Assembly: GCA_038373865.1 (NCBI GenBank)
Contig: JAXGGA010000024.1
Coordinates: 407,060-471,059 of the forward strand
Direction of reading: 5' to 3'
From: Uloborus plumipes
Lineage: Eukaryota > Arthropoda > Arachnida > Araneae > Uloboridae
Length of the DNA: 64,000 bases
Shown here: one piece after another, positions 33,657-44,900 of the stretch
How positions within the stretch are numbered: position 1 is the first letter of the stretch
How the letters are laid out: the number at the start of each line of letters is the position of its first letter
The notes under the pieces: generated by a model
The model's database searches: none
Told to the model about the DNA's origin: nothing
What the model saw: the letters and a program-made list of their open reading frames with translations, nothing else
Made by a program: the position numbers and the translations under genes

Positions 33657-33862
33657 CTGTCTAATCTTTTATCGTAAAACCTTCCTCGCATTTGCGCATG
33701 CCTGAGGTCTCTTTGGATTTTCTCAAAATAGGGGGGAAATGCGAAGTAACATTCAACAAGAAGTAAGAAGCGAAAGCGCAGGCAAGTGCGTCTCCTTATC
33801 CTATCACCCCTTTTCAAATGGAAACGATCGTGACTGCCAGGCGCGCAAAACGCAGACAGACA
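33657..33862. other. 205-bp segment present only in the left arm
   Basis: The right arm joins directly across this segment near 57,298. The edges share GTA (33,654-33,656 and 33,863-33,865). It could be a right-arm deletion with 3-bp microhomology, or a left-arm insertion with a 3-bp duplication and weak CTGTCT/AGACAG ends. No gene. Confidence 0.7.
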
Positions 33863-34269
33863 GTATTCTTTCAATTTTCGATAGTGACATGCTTTTCTCG
33901 TTATTTAATCATGTTTACTTTCACACATGTTATGAAAACGAAATATTTTTCAAGCGTGTCCATCATTTAGTGTAAAATAGTAATTGTGCATGTAAAAGCG
34001 GGCCTCGATGGCAGAAAAGCAGGCATACTTGCATTTGGAGAGAAGTCGTAGCAAGATTGAAGTTCGTTAAAAATTTTTGGTTTCATATTAAAGTTTATTC
34101 TATTGGCATTTGTTGAGTGATCAAGGCGTATTTTCTCTTTATTCTTAACATTTTCTGTTAATATTGATTCTTGGAGACAAACAAAACAAATATGAGTAAC
34201 AAGCGTTTCAGAAATAACTATCGTCTATGATAATTAACAGAATGTAATTACCTGCAATTTGTTGCACTA

Positions 34270-34735
34270 TGCAGCTGAGTGGTGTTCGAGGTCTCTTATT
34301 AATTCATTAACATGCCATTTATCTAAACGTGTGTCTCATGCCTATCCCCTCCAAGAGCTATGGTGCACTATCCTCCAAGTACCATAAAGACCTCCAAAGA
34401 CAAGTGCCTACCCCCGAGAAAAAGAGAAAAAAGAATCTTGAAAACAACCCCTTAAAAATTTTGATGGCGCTATCTACGCTATTCTGTTCTAGGTTTTTTA
34501 TCAGTTCACTAATATGCCATGAGTTTGAACATGGGTGCCCTTTTCTTCCACAAGAACTGTGGCGCACCTCCCTTCCAAACACCATGAAGATTCCAAATTA
34601 CAAGGCCCCCGAAGATGAGAAAAATACCCCTGAAAAACCCTCACCCCCCCCCCCTCCAAAAAAAGTTTCAATGGCGCAGTTTGCGCCATGAAAAACCGCA
34701 AACCCTCTAGTTGGAGATCAGCTCTAGTTTAACAA
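34270..34735. repeat. dimer of a dispersed repeat with TGGCGC motif (left arm)
   Basis: Two diverged units of about 195-215 bp. The first has ACCATAAAGACCTCCAAAGA...CCCCTTAAAAATTTTGATGG then CGCTATCTACGCTA. The second has ACCATGAAGATTCCAAATTA...CCCTGAAAAACC...TTCAATGGCGCAGTTTGCGC. A third relative with TTAATGGCGCAATCAGTGCT is at 37,911-38,060. The open frames on both strands here (34,329-34,691 +, 34,358-34,585 -, 34,501-34,701 -) are repeat-borne. Mirror copy at about 56,425-56,890. Confidence 0.6.
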
Positions 34736-35106
34736 TTTATGCCCCGACGGGACTTAGAAGTACCACTTATATTAATATAGTATTATGAATCCTAAATGGC
34801 TGAAATCATGCTGGTACTTGAAAGTACCACTCCTTGTACTTTGCTGAGAGGTCGATAGATGGTACCTGCAATCGGAAACAGTTTTCTTAAGTGGCCTATA
34901 TGGCGTAGGTGGCCCTTTTTATTCGTTATCTATGTTGTTTGATGTATTTTCAACTAAAAAACACAAAACAATGTGTAAAAATTCGCTGCTAAATTAATTT
35001 TGGACATAAAGGGTAAAAAAAAGACCGCTGACGCGTTTACCTATGTTGTCATTTTAATCTTTCTGACTCTTACTCCACACATAATTCTCAACAGCCGGTC
35101 TCCAAA

Positions 35107-35110
<4 letters not shown>

Positions 35111-35149
<39 letters not shown>
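35111..35149 (+). repeat. poly(T) tract, about 39 bp
   Basis: An uninterrupted T run, mirrored by a poly(A) run at about 56,012-56,051 in the other arm. It produces the poly-F open frame at 35,000-35,230, which is not a gene. Confidence 0.95.
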
Positions 35150-35357
35150 CTTTTACGAAGGAGTAACAAAAGAGTTCATTCGCTGGCCAATCCTCTTGCT
35201 GCGGATAGGGGAGATTTTTTTTTTTTTTGAAAAGCGGGCATCAATAGACGGGTTCTTCATCCTGAGCAAATGGCGGGAAAGAACATGGGCGCCGGATTTA
35301 CTAAAAATTAAAAAATGTACGAAAGCAAAACGAAAAGATAGGAGAGGGAGATGCTTT

Positions 35358-35441
35358 CAACATAATAACAGGCTGGATCTCCGACGTTCTAATGCCCACC
35401 AACATAATAACAGGCTGGATCTCCGACGTTCTAATGCCCAC
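35358..35441 (+). repeat. perfect 42-bp tandem duplication
   Basis: The unit starting CAACATAATAACAGGCTGGA is present twice without differences (35,358-35,399 and 35,400-35,441). The same duplication is in the right arm at about 55,717-55,800, so it predates, or was homogenised after, arm duplication. Confidence 0.95.
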
Positions 35442-35890
35442 CAACAGCACGGCTTGATTTCTTTGAAAAATTTAATTGTTTTTAAGTCCATTTTTTGTGG
35501 AATCACTGGTTTTTCTTCGGCAGTATAGAGGGTTATCAGGAAAGGGGCGGATTGACGGTGAAATAATTAACGGTGAAGGATTTTTTCGTTTTCTTTTTCT
35601 TTTTTTTTTTTTAATTTCATTTGATACATGTTGGCCACAAATGGTATTCAAGACAGTGTTGTCTTACGACGGGATGGAGCCTCAGCGCATTTCAAGATTC
35701 ACTGAATTACGACTATCGATGAGCTGAAATATTACTTTTCATACTTACTGCATAACAAACATTCAGCCATCACAAACATAATATTGAAAATAAAGGGGCG
35801 TAGATACGTCTACATTCTGGCCGCTCTGTAGTTTGAATGTAACATTCTAAAAGTGACTTATACTTGTAACGTGTTTCAAGTAACTTATTA

Positions 35891-36350
35891 TCCCAACGAA
35901 AACATAAATGTGAAAAAGGAGCCAAGTTCGGTTGAAACAACGCTAACAGGCTCCAAGTTCTATAGCTGTTCTGTTAACTACAGTCGTGAGAGTTATTGAA
36001 ATGTTCATTATTTTATTTTAATAACATTTCGTTAGTTCCTTTCATATCGGCTTCTTATAACTTGGCAAGTTCATTTCTAACTGACGGAAGTCGGACTTTT
36101 TTGAACGTAACTTCATGACGATTAAAACTTGCCCAGTTCCGAAGCCGATATGAAAGGAACTAACGAAATGTTATAAAAATAAAATAATGAACATTTCAAT
36201 AACTCTCACGACTGTAGTTAACAGAACAGCTATAGAACTTGGAGCCTGTTAGATTTCAACTCTTTTGTCGGTAGCACCGCTGTTTCAAACTGCCCAAACG
36301 TTGCTTCAACCGAACTTGGCTCCTTTTTCACATTTATGTTTTTGTTGGGA
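35891..36350. mobile_element. palindromic MITE, 460 bp (left arm copy)
   Basis: TCCCAACGAAAACATAAATG at 35,891 and CATTTATGTTTTTGTTGGGA ending at 36,350 are inverses with one mismatch, flanked by TA on both sides. Arms of about 165 bp (GGCTCCAAGTTCTATAGCTG, ACAGTCGTGAGAGTTATTGA and others) pair around a loop near 36,100. No coding. TA duplication suggests a Tc1/mariner-type driver. The right-arm copy is at 54,811-55,270. Confidence 0.88.
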
Positions 36351-39300
36351 TATCATGCATTTTTGAAAAGCCGAAGTAACGGTTATGCTTTCATTTAGAC
36401 ACAAATTAACACACACATAACATGAGATTTCAGTTACGCTGACAACGCAGATATAACATAGGCCATGCTACATTCGACATATTTTTAATTTTAAGGATTT
36501 TACTCGTAATTCAAATAAATAATAGGAGACGCTACAATTTATAATCGATGACGAAAGAAACAGGTAAAACAAGTAAATTTTCTTCGTGTTTACCCTATAT
36601 TTTTCTTAAAAGAGGAATAGAATATTTTAACTACTTGGTTAATATCTTAAGTCACCGCAAGGTGGCATAGTCAATTTCTAGAATTCGAATTATTTATTTC
36701 ATCTTGATAAACCATTTTAATCTTCCGTCAAAGCAAATTAAGCCTTGAAACAGCTTACAATAAAACATTTGATTTTAAACTTAATTATTTTATTTTTGGC
36801 AACGTTTTACAAGCATTTTGGCGCTTTTGTTTGACGAACCATTTATAAATCGCGCCAAGATACTCATAAAAGAAATGTTTTTTTCTTGCTGTTTTAATGT
36901 AGTTTTTGGACTTTTTAGATTTTTCCCATGGTTAGTGCATGGAAATATACCTTGATGCCAAATTTTAAGATTCTGAGACACTTGGAAGTAGGTAAACATT
37001 TTGATGAGTGAGTGTATAATCTAAATAAGAAAATCGCCATATTTTCACTTTTCAAATATTAATAACTTTAAAACTAAAAGAGATATATTCATAAAATTTA
37101 TGATTATGGGTGTTCTATGTCACTCTAATAGACTTACAAAATTTAAAGCATGTAGATGAAGTAGTTCTTGAGAAACGGAGGGGTCGAAAGTAGCCCGAAA
37201 TGGTTCGTGTAAAGATACACTAACAGATGTGCAGCGAGAACTTGGCTGACACACTGCCGTGTGTCTTGATCTTCCAAAAGTAACTTCACAAAAACGAAAT
37301 CACAAACTTATGTGCAATTACTTAAGCAAAATTATTCCTAATTAGCTTTTAAAATTTTGCCTTTAATAAAATATTTGCGCTGTCACGAGCGGGAAAAAAT
37401 TACGGCTTTTTCATAAAATGGCCCAAATAAGTATAAGTTCTAGCAACGCCTTTCGTGACTATTGGAAAACATTTATCTTTGTACTCCACCAGGATTTTAA
37501 TAATGGCATTAATTTAAACTTCGCCTATAGGATACAAAATATTGTTTCAATGAGAATTTAGTAAGCTCGTAGTGACACACAGAAGGTGCAGAATAGAAAA
37601 TTTGGCACAGAAAAATCGTTTACCGAGATTTTCAGAAGCCTTTTTTTTTTTTTTTTCTTTTTTGAGCAAACGCGTTTTGGGACAGACTCACAGGCGGATG
37701 AGGAGAGCGGATTTCATGCAATGAATGCCAGAAATACATTCACCAATGCGAGAAATAGTTACAGCATATTATCAGGAAGTCCTCATTTTAAAACAGGTAA
37801 TATTAGAGCCGGTTTAATGACAAAAAATGTACTTCGATAATTTTTCAACAGTTCAAAAGTTTTTCTTCAAATTTTCAATAATAATTTACACATGATAGTC
37901 CCCTTCAAAAGTGATAGTGCACCCCCCCCTCCCCCCACCCTATGCAACGGAACATCCAAAAGAACGAAACAGTCTAAATGGAGACCAGAACTCTCTGAAA
38001 TTATACCCTAAAAACCTTAATGGCGCAATCAGTGCTACCAACTGGTTCGCACTCTGCAATAAAATAATGTATGATATAATATATCTTTTAAGTCGTCCCG
38101 CCCCCTTACACACATGCAGAGATTAAAAGAATTTAATTTGGACATGCATTATAACTCGAGAAATGTAAATGCTCAACCCCCCCCCCCCCACACACACACA
38201 CAGAAAACAGCTTTTAATCAAAACAAAATGTCTTCTCAAAAACCCTTCTCCCCCCGCCCCAAATAGAAGAATTTAAAAGGTGTCTAAGTTCTCCTTTGGA
38301 ACATCTGAATGAAACCAAAAGGGGAGGTGCACGTTTAGACCCCACTCAGAGCCTGCATGCAACATTTGAATCCTCTACGACTTACCGTTTTCGAGCTACG
38401 CAAGATACATACGTACATAACAAACGTTACTATAAAACTCGTGCTAATTTCTCAGGGATGGTCAAAAGCATATTTGCTTATCCATACGTTCGCTGGAACA
38501 TATGTACAAGAGAATAGGCCGAAACCACTACTCAACATTATTCGTGGGTGAGGAAAATGGAAATTTAAGCCGAAATGTGAGTGAAAAAATTTTTCGCGAT
38601 TACAATACTTCCTTTACACTGTAAAAGGAAGTAAAAAACAAAAACAGGATTCTTTTATTTTCTGGATTCAAAGAATTTAACTGAACTCATCATGTTTCTA
38701 GAGCTTTACAGTTAATGACAGTGCAAGGCCAAAAGTTCGTTGACATTGGTATGAACTTATTAAAAGATTCTAAAATAATTTCCAAAAATCAAGCGTTTAC
38801 AAGTTAATTCAATATTTCTTGTGCGGTTCTGGCTGTGATAAGCTTAATTTTCGTTTGTGTGGGAGTTGCTGACCGCATCAAATCTGAAATAATACATTGT
38901 AACCTGAGACATGTATAGTATATACATCGACCTTGAATGTCAGCATTTTATTCAAAGACATAGCAAAGTAATTAATTCAGGAGAAAAGTACCGGGCATTT
39001 AATTTTAAAGCATAGAAAAGTTAATTCCTGGGACAGAAATACAAATTACAAAAGCACTGGATGTGCCTTCTACTTCAATTAATTGTTTAATGCAAAATTC
39101 ATGTGGTGGTATATCCCAAAGCTCTCATTAGTTTAATAGTTTGGTTCGTAAATTAATTATTGGATAGTACTGCTGTGTATTTGCTATGCCATTTTGGGAC
39201 TAGTTCATTTCCAATCTTACTTCCTTTAATGCATTCTTTGTTGCCCTTGAAAACAATTTATTTCCTCCAAACATTCCATCCGGTCGTTGAATTTTTGACC

Positions 39301-39797
39301 CGATGTACGTCATTTTAAAAAATAAAGTTGTTTAAACTTTTAAACCTAAAAAGCACCTAAGCGAGAAGTCGAGAATGAGCTGTATTCTATATATACAGGT
39401 GATAAGTATTTGTTTAGTGAACCGTTTTGTTTAAACGTATTTGGACACTCTGAAGATTGATACGATGTCTTGGTATGCAGCGGTTTAGGCCGGATGTTGT
39501 TTTCTCATTCAGATGCACGTTACTTGTAATGTCTTGTTGTACAATGACCTCTCCAGTGTTTATATGAATCACCACTGAACTAATAAAAACAGTAAGCGTA
39601 TTTCAGGGGCAATGATCTGAAGTAAACTTTAAATTATTTTTCTATGAGTCAGACTTACTGCATTGATGTTCACGAGACCTCCGAAATTAAATTTTTAGGG
39701 GAAATTCTGAATTTACCGAATGAGAAAAAATATGCAAGCACATTTACCTACACCTAGACATTAAGCATCATTATTATTAGTATTTTTAACTGAAATA
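36351..39797. other. left-arm sequence without recognised genes
   Basis: Almost identical to its mirror (about 51,364-54,810). C-rich runs lie near 37,922 and 38,177-38,188 (followed by CA repeats), and a T run near 37,640. Frames at 36,790-36,999, 37,586-37,840, 37,911-38,126 and 38,296-38,517 show no known motif. A 12-bp inverted pair (CTTCCTTTACAC / GTAAAAGGAAG) lies near 38,608-38,632. Confidence 0.5.
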
Positions 39798-40090
39798 CAA
39801 TCGAACCTCGTTAACGCGAAATCATTTACAAGGAAATAACGTTTTGTATAAAAAACGTGTTTAACAATTGCTTAATAATTTATTGGATAAGATGAAATCC
39901 GGTAAATAGGAAGTGCAGTCGAACCTCCTTAATGCGAAATCTCTCAACGTGAAATATTGCTTTGCATGAACTATTTGTTTGTTCCTGTTAATTGACCAAT
40001 CACTTAATAATTTATCGGATAAAATAAAATCCGGTTTGCAGGAATTAATTTTTATGGTCCCGTGTATTTCGTCTTATCAAGGTTTGACTG
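39798..40090. mobile_element. pogo-related MITE with duplicated left end (left arm copy)
   Basis: TA then CAATCGAACCTCGTTAACGC (39,798), a second similar start CAGTCGAACCTCCTTAATGC (39,916), and a right end TCAAGGTTTGACTG (to 40,090) that is the inverse of both. Both copies continue into AATTTAT(T/C)GGATAA and GAAATCCGGT / AAAATCCGGT. This looks like a partial tandem duplication of one MITE. The termini resemble those of the Tigger-like element at 41,665. Mirror copy at 51,071-51,363. Confidence 0.65.
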
Positions 40091-40370
40091 CATTGCAATA
40101 CTGTCTCTTTGAATCGTCTAAAAAATCTGCATTGTAACAACAACAAAAAAAAATGGGAGTCACAGTGACCTCCCATCGGAGTGCGTTTTTCGGTGCTAGC
40201 TGCTTTTATACATACATTTTTTAATGAAGCTTTTTTTGAAACTCTGGGACAATTTGAAGTAGGAAAAAGTTTTTCCTGAATATTCTGAAAGACTTATTCA
40301 GTTTTTTAGGGCTAATCAAGTGAAAGATGAAAATCGTATACGGGCACTCTTTATTTCTGTCGTTAATATT

Positions 40371-40423
40371 TATTTATACACTGATTCTACAAAAAATATA
40401 TATAGGATCAGTGTATAAATACT
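40371..40423. repeat. short hairpin (left arm)
   Basis: TATTTATACACTGATTCTAC...ATAGGATCAGTGTATAAATA pair with one mismatch around an AT-rich loop. Mirror at 50,738-50,790. Function unknown. Confidence 0.7.
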
Positions 40424-41664
40424 ATATTACCATCGGAACATACTTTGACCTATATTGCCATCAGAACATACTTTGGTGAAGCTGCTACGAACACGGGCAC
40501 CCAAGTGCCGTGAAATATTTGTTGATTATTTTCATAATTTTTTGGAAACTGTTTATAGTGATCAAAATGTCAGCTCATTTGAGATTTTTTCCAAACCCCT
40601 ACATATAATAGAAGTTTGTATATATATAATTCCAGCTGTCATAGAACTTTCAAACCTACTCCTTAGAAGAAGAAGGCTCTTAGAAGGGAAGGGGATTAGT
40701 TCAAAGTCTCATTGATGAAGTGCAGGTTGCTATGCAAATAAGCACAATATTAATTCTCTACAGTCTCCATTAGTCTGGCTCATTACATATCGCTTTGTTA
40801 CATTTTAAATTTAAATCTTAAATTTCATACTGTAATTTTAAGTTAATTTTCTTTTGTTTGGGGTTTCATTTGCATTTATATATTAAAGATGTTGTTTTGG
40901 ACGAAATTTGAAATTTTTTTAGACATTAAATACGAGTGTAACCATTCATATTCTAGCTTATTATATCGTCGGCACCACGTTAAAATAAAGAATGAAAAAT
41001 CTCGTTTTTCAAGTTCAAATTTTACAAATAATTAAAATGATACCTTCGAACGATAATTTTACACTTAAAGATATCTATAAAAATTTAAAAATTTAAAATA
41101 ACCAAACACGTCTTTTGGAAAAAAATTATATTCAGTGTTTTGGCTTTGCTAAAAAGTTCCAATTTTCACATTCGTAATTTTAGCATGGTGCCAACGATAT
41201 CTAGGCTATTCTTTTGGGATTTAATTTTATTTCCTCAAATTTTGCCTAACTTAATTCATTCGAATGGTCATTTTCAAGAAAGCATTTACTCACCACAATA
41301 AATTGATTGTGCCTTTAAGGGAAACATAAATTTCTAAAATGTTCCACAAAATATCGAGTTTATATAGTTTACTTTTCAATGCACAAGTCATTCCTACAAT
41401 TAACACTTAAAAGTATTTTAAAAAACCTATTAACACTACATAAATTTGGCAATAAATACCTAAAAATGGAATAATGCAACTACATTTTTTTCATGAAATA
41501 AGGTCTTGTTAACTTATTCCTAACTTTGTCGTATTTCTTAAAACTTAATACTGTCATGTATGTGTTGTTCGGAGTTTTTCAAAACAGTCCTCTGCCGAAA
41601 ATTCAAAGCGGCAATAGAAAAATTCTGTTACTCTTACAAAGGTTGTTTGGTGTGAAGTGAAATA

Positions 41665-42820
41665 CAGTCGAACCCGCTTAATGGAATATCGGTTAATAGA
41701 ATATCCCGCTTAATGTAATACATTCTCAATGTCCCGAACCGTAGTAAATCATTTCTGTGTTAAATTTCCCGGTTAAAGGAATATCATGTGAGGAAGCAAT
41801 CCCGGTTAAAAGAATAATTTTTAGCCACTCTGATGTCGATCTCCTTCCATTTCCAACCCTTTTTTCCGGATTTTTCCTCCAGTAAAGAGCAATAATGATT
41901 GTAAAGCTTATGGTCGGCTTCCAAATAATGTTATGTCACTTCGTTGAAAGGGTGCAGGGGCAAGAAAAGCGATTCCTGGAATTTGAAAGGAATGTTTCCC
42001 TAGTGTTGTATACTGTTTGTCGCCCCCACTGTGTATCGTTCCTTCTGCTTCAGAGAATGAACAATAAGTTTCGAATAAGCTTTACCTCTAGAGACCCAAA
42101 GGAGAGATAAGAGAATAAAGGAGTAATGGGCAAACCAACAGGTGTAAAGGACCAGGGAAGAAGACTTGGCTGTGACGAATCTCTTCCGAGAAGCGCAACG
42201 ATAAGTCTACTTTGATGTTCTGAAATCATTTTCCAATTTTGCTTCGGCTGTGCATGTGCTTGTCTCTTCATAATGTCTTCTAAGCGAAAAGATCGTACTT
42301 TGAAAGAAAAAGTGAATTTTATTGAATATTCAAATGCTAATGTAAATGTACGCAGTTACAACTTGAAAAAAAGTTCGAGATATCGCAATCTCAAGTTTCG
42401 AAATTGTTGAAAAATAAAGAAAAAATTCTAAACGACTGGAAATTAAACAAAAACCTTAATCAAAAGAGAAAATACACAGGTAAAGAATCAGAAGTTGAAG
42501 ATGCTGCTCTCCTTCGCTGGTTTGCTGAGAAACGGGCTTGTAACGTTCCTGGTCATTTAATAAGGTCATTTTTAATTGAATTTCTAAATTTTAATTGTTT
42601 AAAGTATTATTAATTAATATATTTAAATTACCATTAATTAACATGTCTGAAGTTAATCGTTGTTGATGAATATACTTGTGGTTAAGGCAAATTTAAATGC
42701 TTTCGTGGTTTAAATGCAAGTTGGAACGTCGTGTGGATGGAATCCCGGATAATGGAATATCCCGCTTATTAGAATAATTTTCCGTGACAAATTGGCTATT
42801 CCATTAAGCGGGCTCGACTG
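41665..42820 (+). mobile_element. pogo/Tigger-type element, internally deleted, left arm only (1,156 bp)
   Basis: The termini CAGTCGAACCCGCTTAATGG (41,665) and CCATTAAGCGGGCTCGACTG (to 42,820) are inverses with one mismatch, and AATATC/GATATT-like words continue inward. TA lies at 41,663-41,664 and 42,821-42,822. The right arm has the unoccupied site with a single TA at 46,621-46,622 and continuous flanks, so this inserted after the inverted duplication. Subterminal sequences repeat TTAAT(A)GAATATC and GGTTAAAGGAATATC motifs. It contains the start of a CENP-B/Tigger-type transposase but no catalytic domain. Confidence 0.95.
42273..42562 (+). pseudogene. Tigger-like transposase, N-terminal DNA-binding part only
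   Basis: ATG at 42,273 opens MSSKRKDRTLKEKVNFIEYS, the first helix-turn-helix (psq/CENP-B N-type). After a frameshift near 42,370 the frame continues ISQSQVSKLLKNKEKILNDW and ESEVEDAALLRWFAEKRACN, the second Tc5-type helix-turn-helix. Similarity ends at NVPGHLI, about 95 residues in. The DDE nuclease domain (normally another 300 or so residues) is absent. The full-length protein would bind the element's ends and cut at TA. This copy can at most bind DNA, and only if the frameshift were absent. Confidence 0.88.
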
Positions 42821-44173
42821 TACAATTAGTGTGAAGTTGTAGAAATTGCTGAGAAAGGCGATGAAAGCCACTTAATTTCGTGTCATGGCCATATTTGTGA
42901 TGGAAATATGGATCTTGATTATTGCGAAAACAGTCATCTGGCCACTAGAGTTTTCTAACTCTTTTTAAACCTTTTATTTGTACTTTTAGACACGTTGTCT
43001 TGCATTTTTAACTTCATTAATTGTACAAAGTTTTCGACTGCTTTTCTTACAAATTAGCCCCTTTATCCTCCAAGCCCATCAATTGTCAAACTTTTGGTGG
43101 TCTCCACTGAACAATTTTCGGCCTAATTTATTGTTTTGTGAACACCGAACTAAAAAGTCATGTGTAAGCAATTGGTGCAATATTTACTTCCGCAGCGTAA
43201 GCTACGAAAGTAAAATCATTTTAAACTTTGCTAACTTTTGTTTAAACCGTGAGTCGACATCCTGTGCTACAGTAGGACCGTAAAGGTGGTTTATGAGTAA
43301 TTTGATTAGCAATAGAAAAATTAGCTGTAATATTGTCATTGCTATAAAACTTTAATAATTCCTCACTTTCGTAAAAATGCTTTGCAGATCTCATGAATGT
43401 AATGTTTGACTATGAGATTGAGACACCCCAACACTTCTGCGCATGGGAAGAAAAGGAAAAATCCACATTTGCATCTGGTATTCTTAGATATTTTCACTGC
43501 TGTTAATATTTTTTCATATTTGACCATTGTAAAAAAAAAAAAAAAAAACTCAATCCGTTGAGTGAAAAAAAAAAGAGCATCAAATGTCGCATGAAGTTAA
43601 AAGCTTTCGAATATTCGTCAAATCTGGAACGACTTTGTGTGTGCCTCTTCTAAATCCTAAAAATCCCTATAAAAGCCTTTCTATTACTTTTTACCTTTAA
43701 TTTGTATTTTTCGCAAAGATATATAACCCACTAAAATCGGTTGTTAATTTTAGATGCATTTTAATTAGTACTAAAATGGTTATTCGTTTTTCATAAGATG
43801 TTGATTTATGTATTCTGCTATTAGGTAACATAAATGATTTGCTTTCACAAAAAAATAGATGTTTTACAGCACAAAACCATATTTTATTATTTTTATTATT
43901 AGCTATGTCTATACTATTATTTGTCTCTTTTAATAATAATTAACATTTAAGCAAAATGGCTCTTAACTTCTAAAAGGTTGCCTAATCCCTGCCTTAACTT
44001 ATGTTAGATTTTTTTCTTAGACAGTCACATCTTTTTTGTTTTAAAAGAGATGGTATCAATTGCATGTGCATCAATTAGTTAAAAAATTTCTTCTTCAGAA
44101 ATTGTGTTTTTTCATCATTTATTTTTTTTCTCAAAGGTAAATGTTCATTTCTGAGATGATGTTTGTTTGAGGG

Positions 44174-44342
44174 CAGGCCCGTCATTTAGGGGGGCAGGGG
44201 GGGTCAATTGAATCCCCCCCCCGACTTTGAGAAATCAATGTACATATAAGATGGCGTAGTTTTTTGTTTTTCGATGAAATTACATTGTGTTTGGACCCTT
44301 TGCTCCCCCCTCCCCCTGGAAAAACTTGAAATGACGCCCCTG
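44174..44342. mobile_element. hAT-type MITE, 169 bp
   Basis: The left end CAGGCCCGTCATTTAGGGGG and the inverse of the right end CAGGGGCGTCATTTCAAG are imperfect inverted repeats of about 15 bp. 8-bp flanks TTTGAGGG (44,166-44,173) and TTTGAGGA (44,343-44,350) match at seven of eight positions, the duplication length of hAT elements. C/G-rich subterminal runs are typical of this common arthropod MITE. Related ends are seen near 5,400 and 8,440. Confidence 0.85.
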
Positions 44343-44570
44343 TTTGAGGATTCATTTCTAAACAACAAATGAAACCTTACTCTAAAGTACCTTTTACTTC
44401 TTTTAACAGAATTTTCACTAATGTTTATTTGACATTCTTGATTACCTGTTCTTTAAAAATTACTCTCTAAACTTTAGGTATGTTTCAGGGTTAAAAAAAT
44501 AATGACTCTGTTATAGTTATTTGAAACTAAAAAATACTCATTACGTTAATAATGTGCATATCTCAGTTAA

Positions 44571-44900
44571 CTTTTCTGTGCACTGCAAAAAATTAACTGT
44601 TGTTTTTACAGCATAATACTAGCAGCCGAGGCTCCAATTTAAAACTGTAAAATTCGCAGTAATAAACTGTAAAGCTAGCAAATTTTAGTTTCTTATTGTA
44701 AATTTAATTTTTTTCAGTTTATGGCCATAAAATTTAGCTGTATTATACTGTAAAAATAACAGTATAACCCTGGCAGCAGAAGTTACAGTTTCAAACTGTA
44801 AAATGCACGGTAATAAACTGTAAAATTAGCAATTTTTACAGTTCATTACTATAAAATTAGCTGTATTATACTGTAAAAACAACATTCATTTTTTACAGAG
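44571..44900. repeat. tandem duplication with CTGTAAAA motifs
   Basis: Two units of about 130-140 bp, each with GCAG-(4-6 bp)-G(A/C)..C...AAACTGTAAAAT, a (C)GCAGTAATAAACTGTAAA / ACGGTAATAAACTGTAAA block and AATTTAGCTGTATTATACTG then TAAAAA. The same words recur at 2,470-2,545. CTGTAAAA or its complement TTTTACAG occurs at least eight times. Confidence 0.7.

Larger units (their letters stand above)
29502..42944 (+). repeat. left arm of a giant inverted repeat
   Basis: This segment reappears in reverse complement at 46,500-64,000. Pairing can be followed base by base at many anchors: 30,054 with 63,448; 32,467 with 61,054; 34,358 with 56,804; 37,586 with 53,574; 40,455 with 50,706; 41,663 with 46,622; 42,940 with 46,504. 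Coordinate sums change only where one arm has an insertion. About 12.1 kb per arm is shared after removing arm-specific inserts. The outer limit is set by the window end, so the true arm may start left of 29,502. No functional gene is carried; short open frames such as 30,452-30,670 or 38,296-38,517 appear in both arms only because the DNA is duplicated. Confidence 0.97.

Noticed and set aside
35000..35230. Poly-phenylalanine open frame
   Set aside because: Translation of a poly(T) tract.
40455..40715. 86-codon frame with a near-identical 83-codon partner at 50,455-50,706
   Set aside because: Mirror copies of one arm sequence; the second one runs into an insertion and changes its C-terminus. 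Composition and content do not resemble a known protein.
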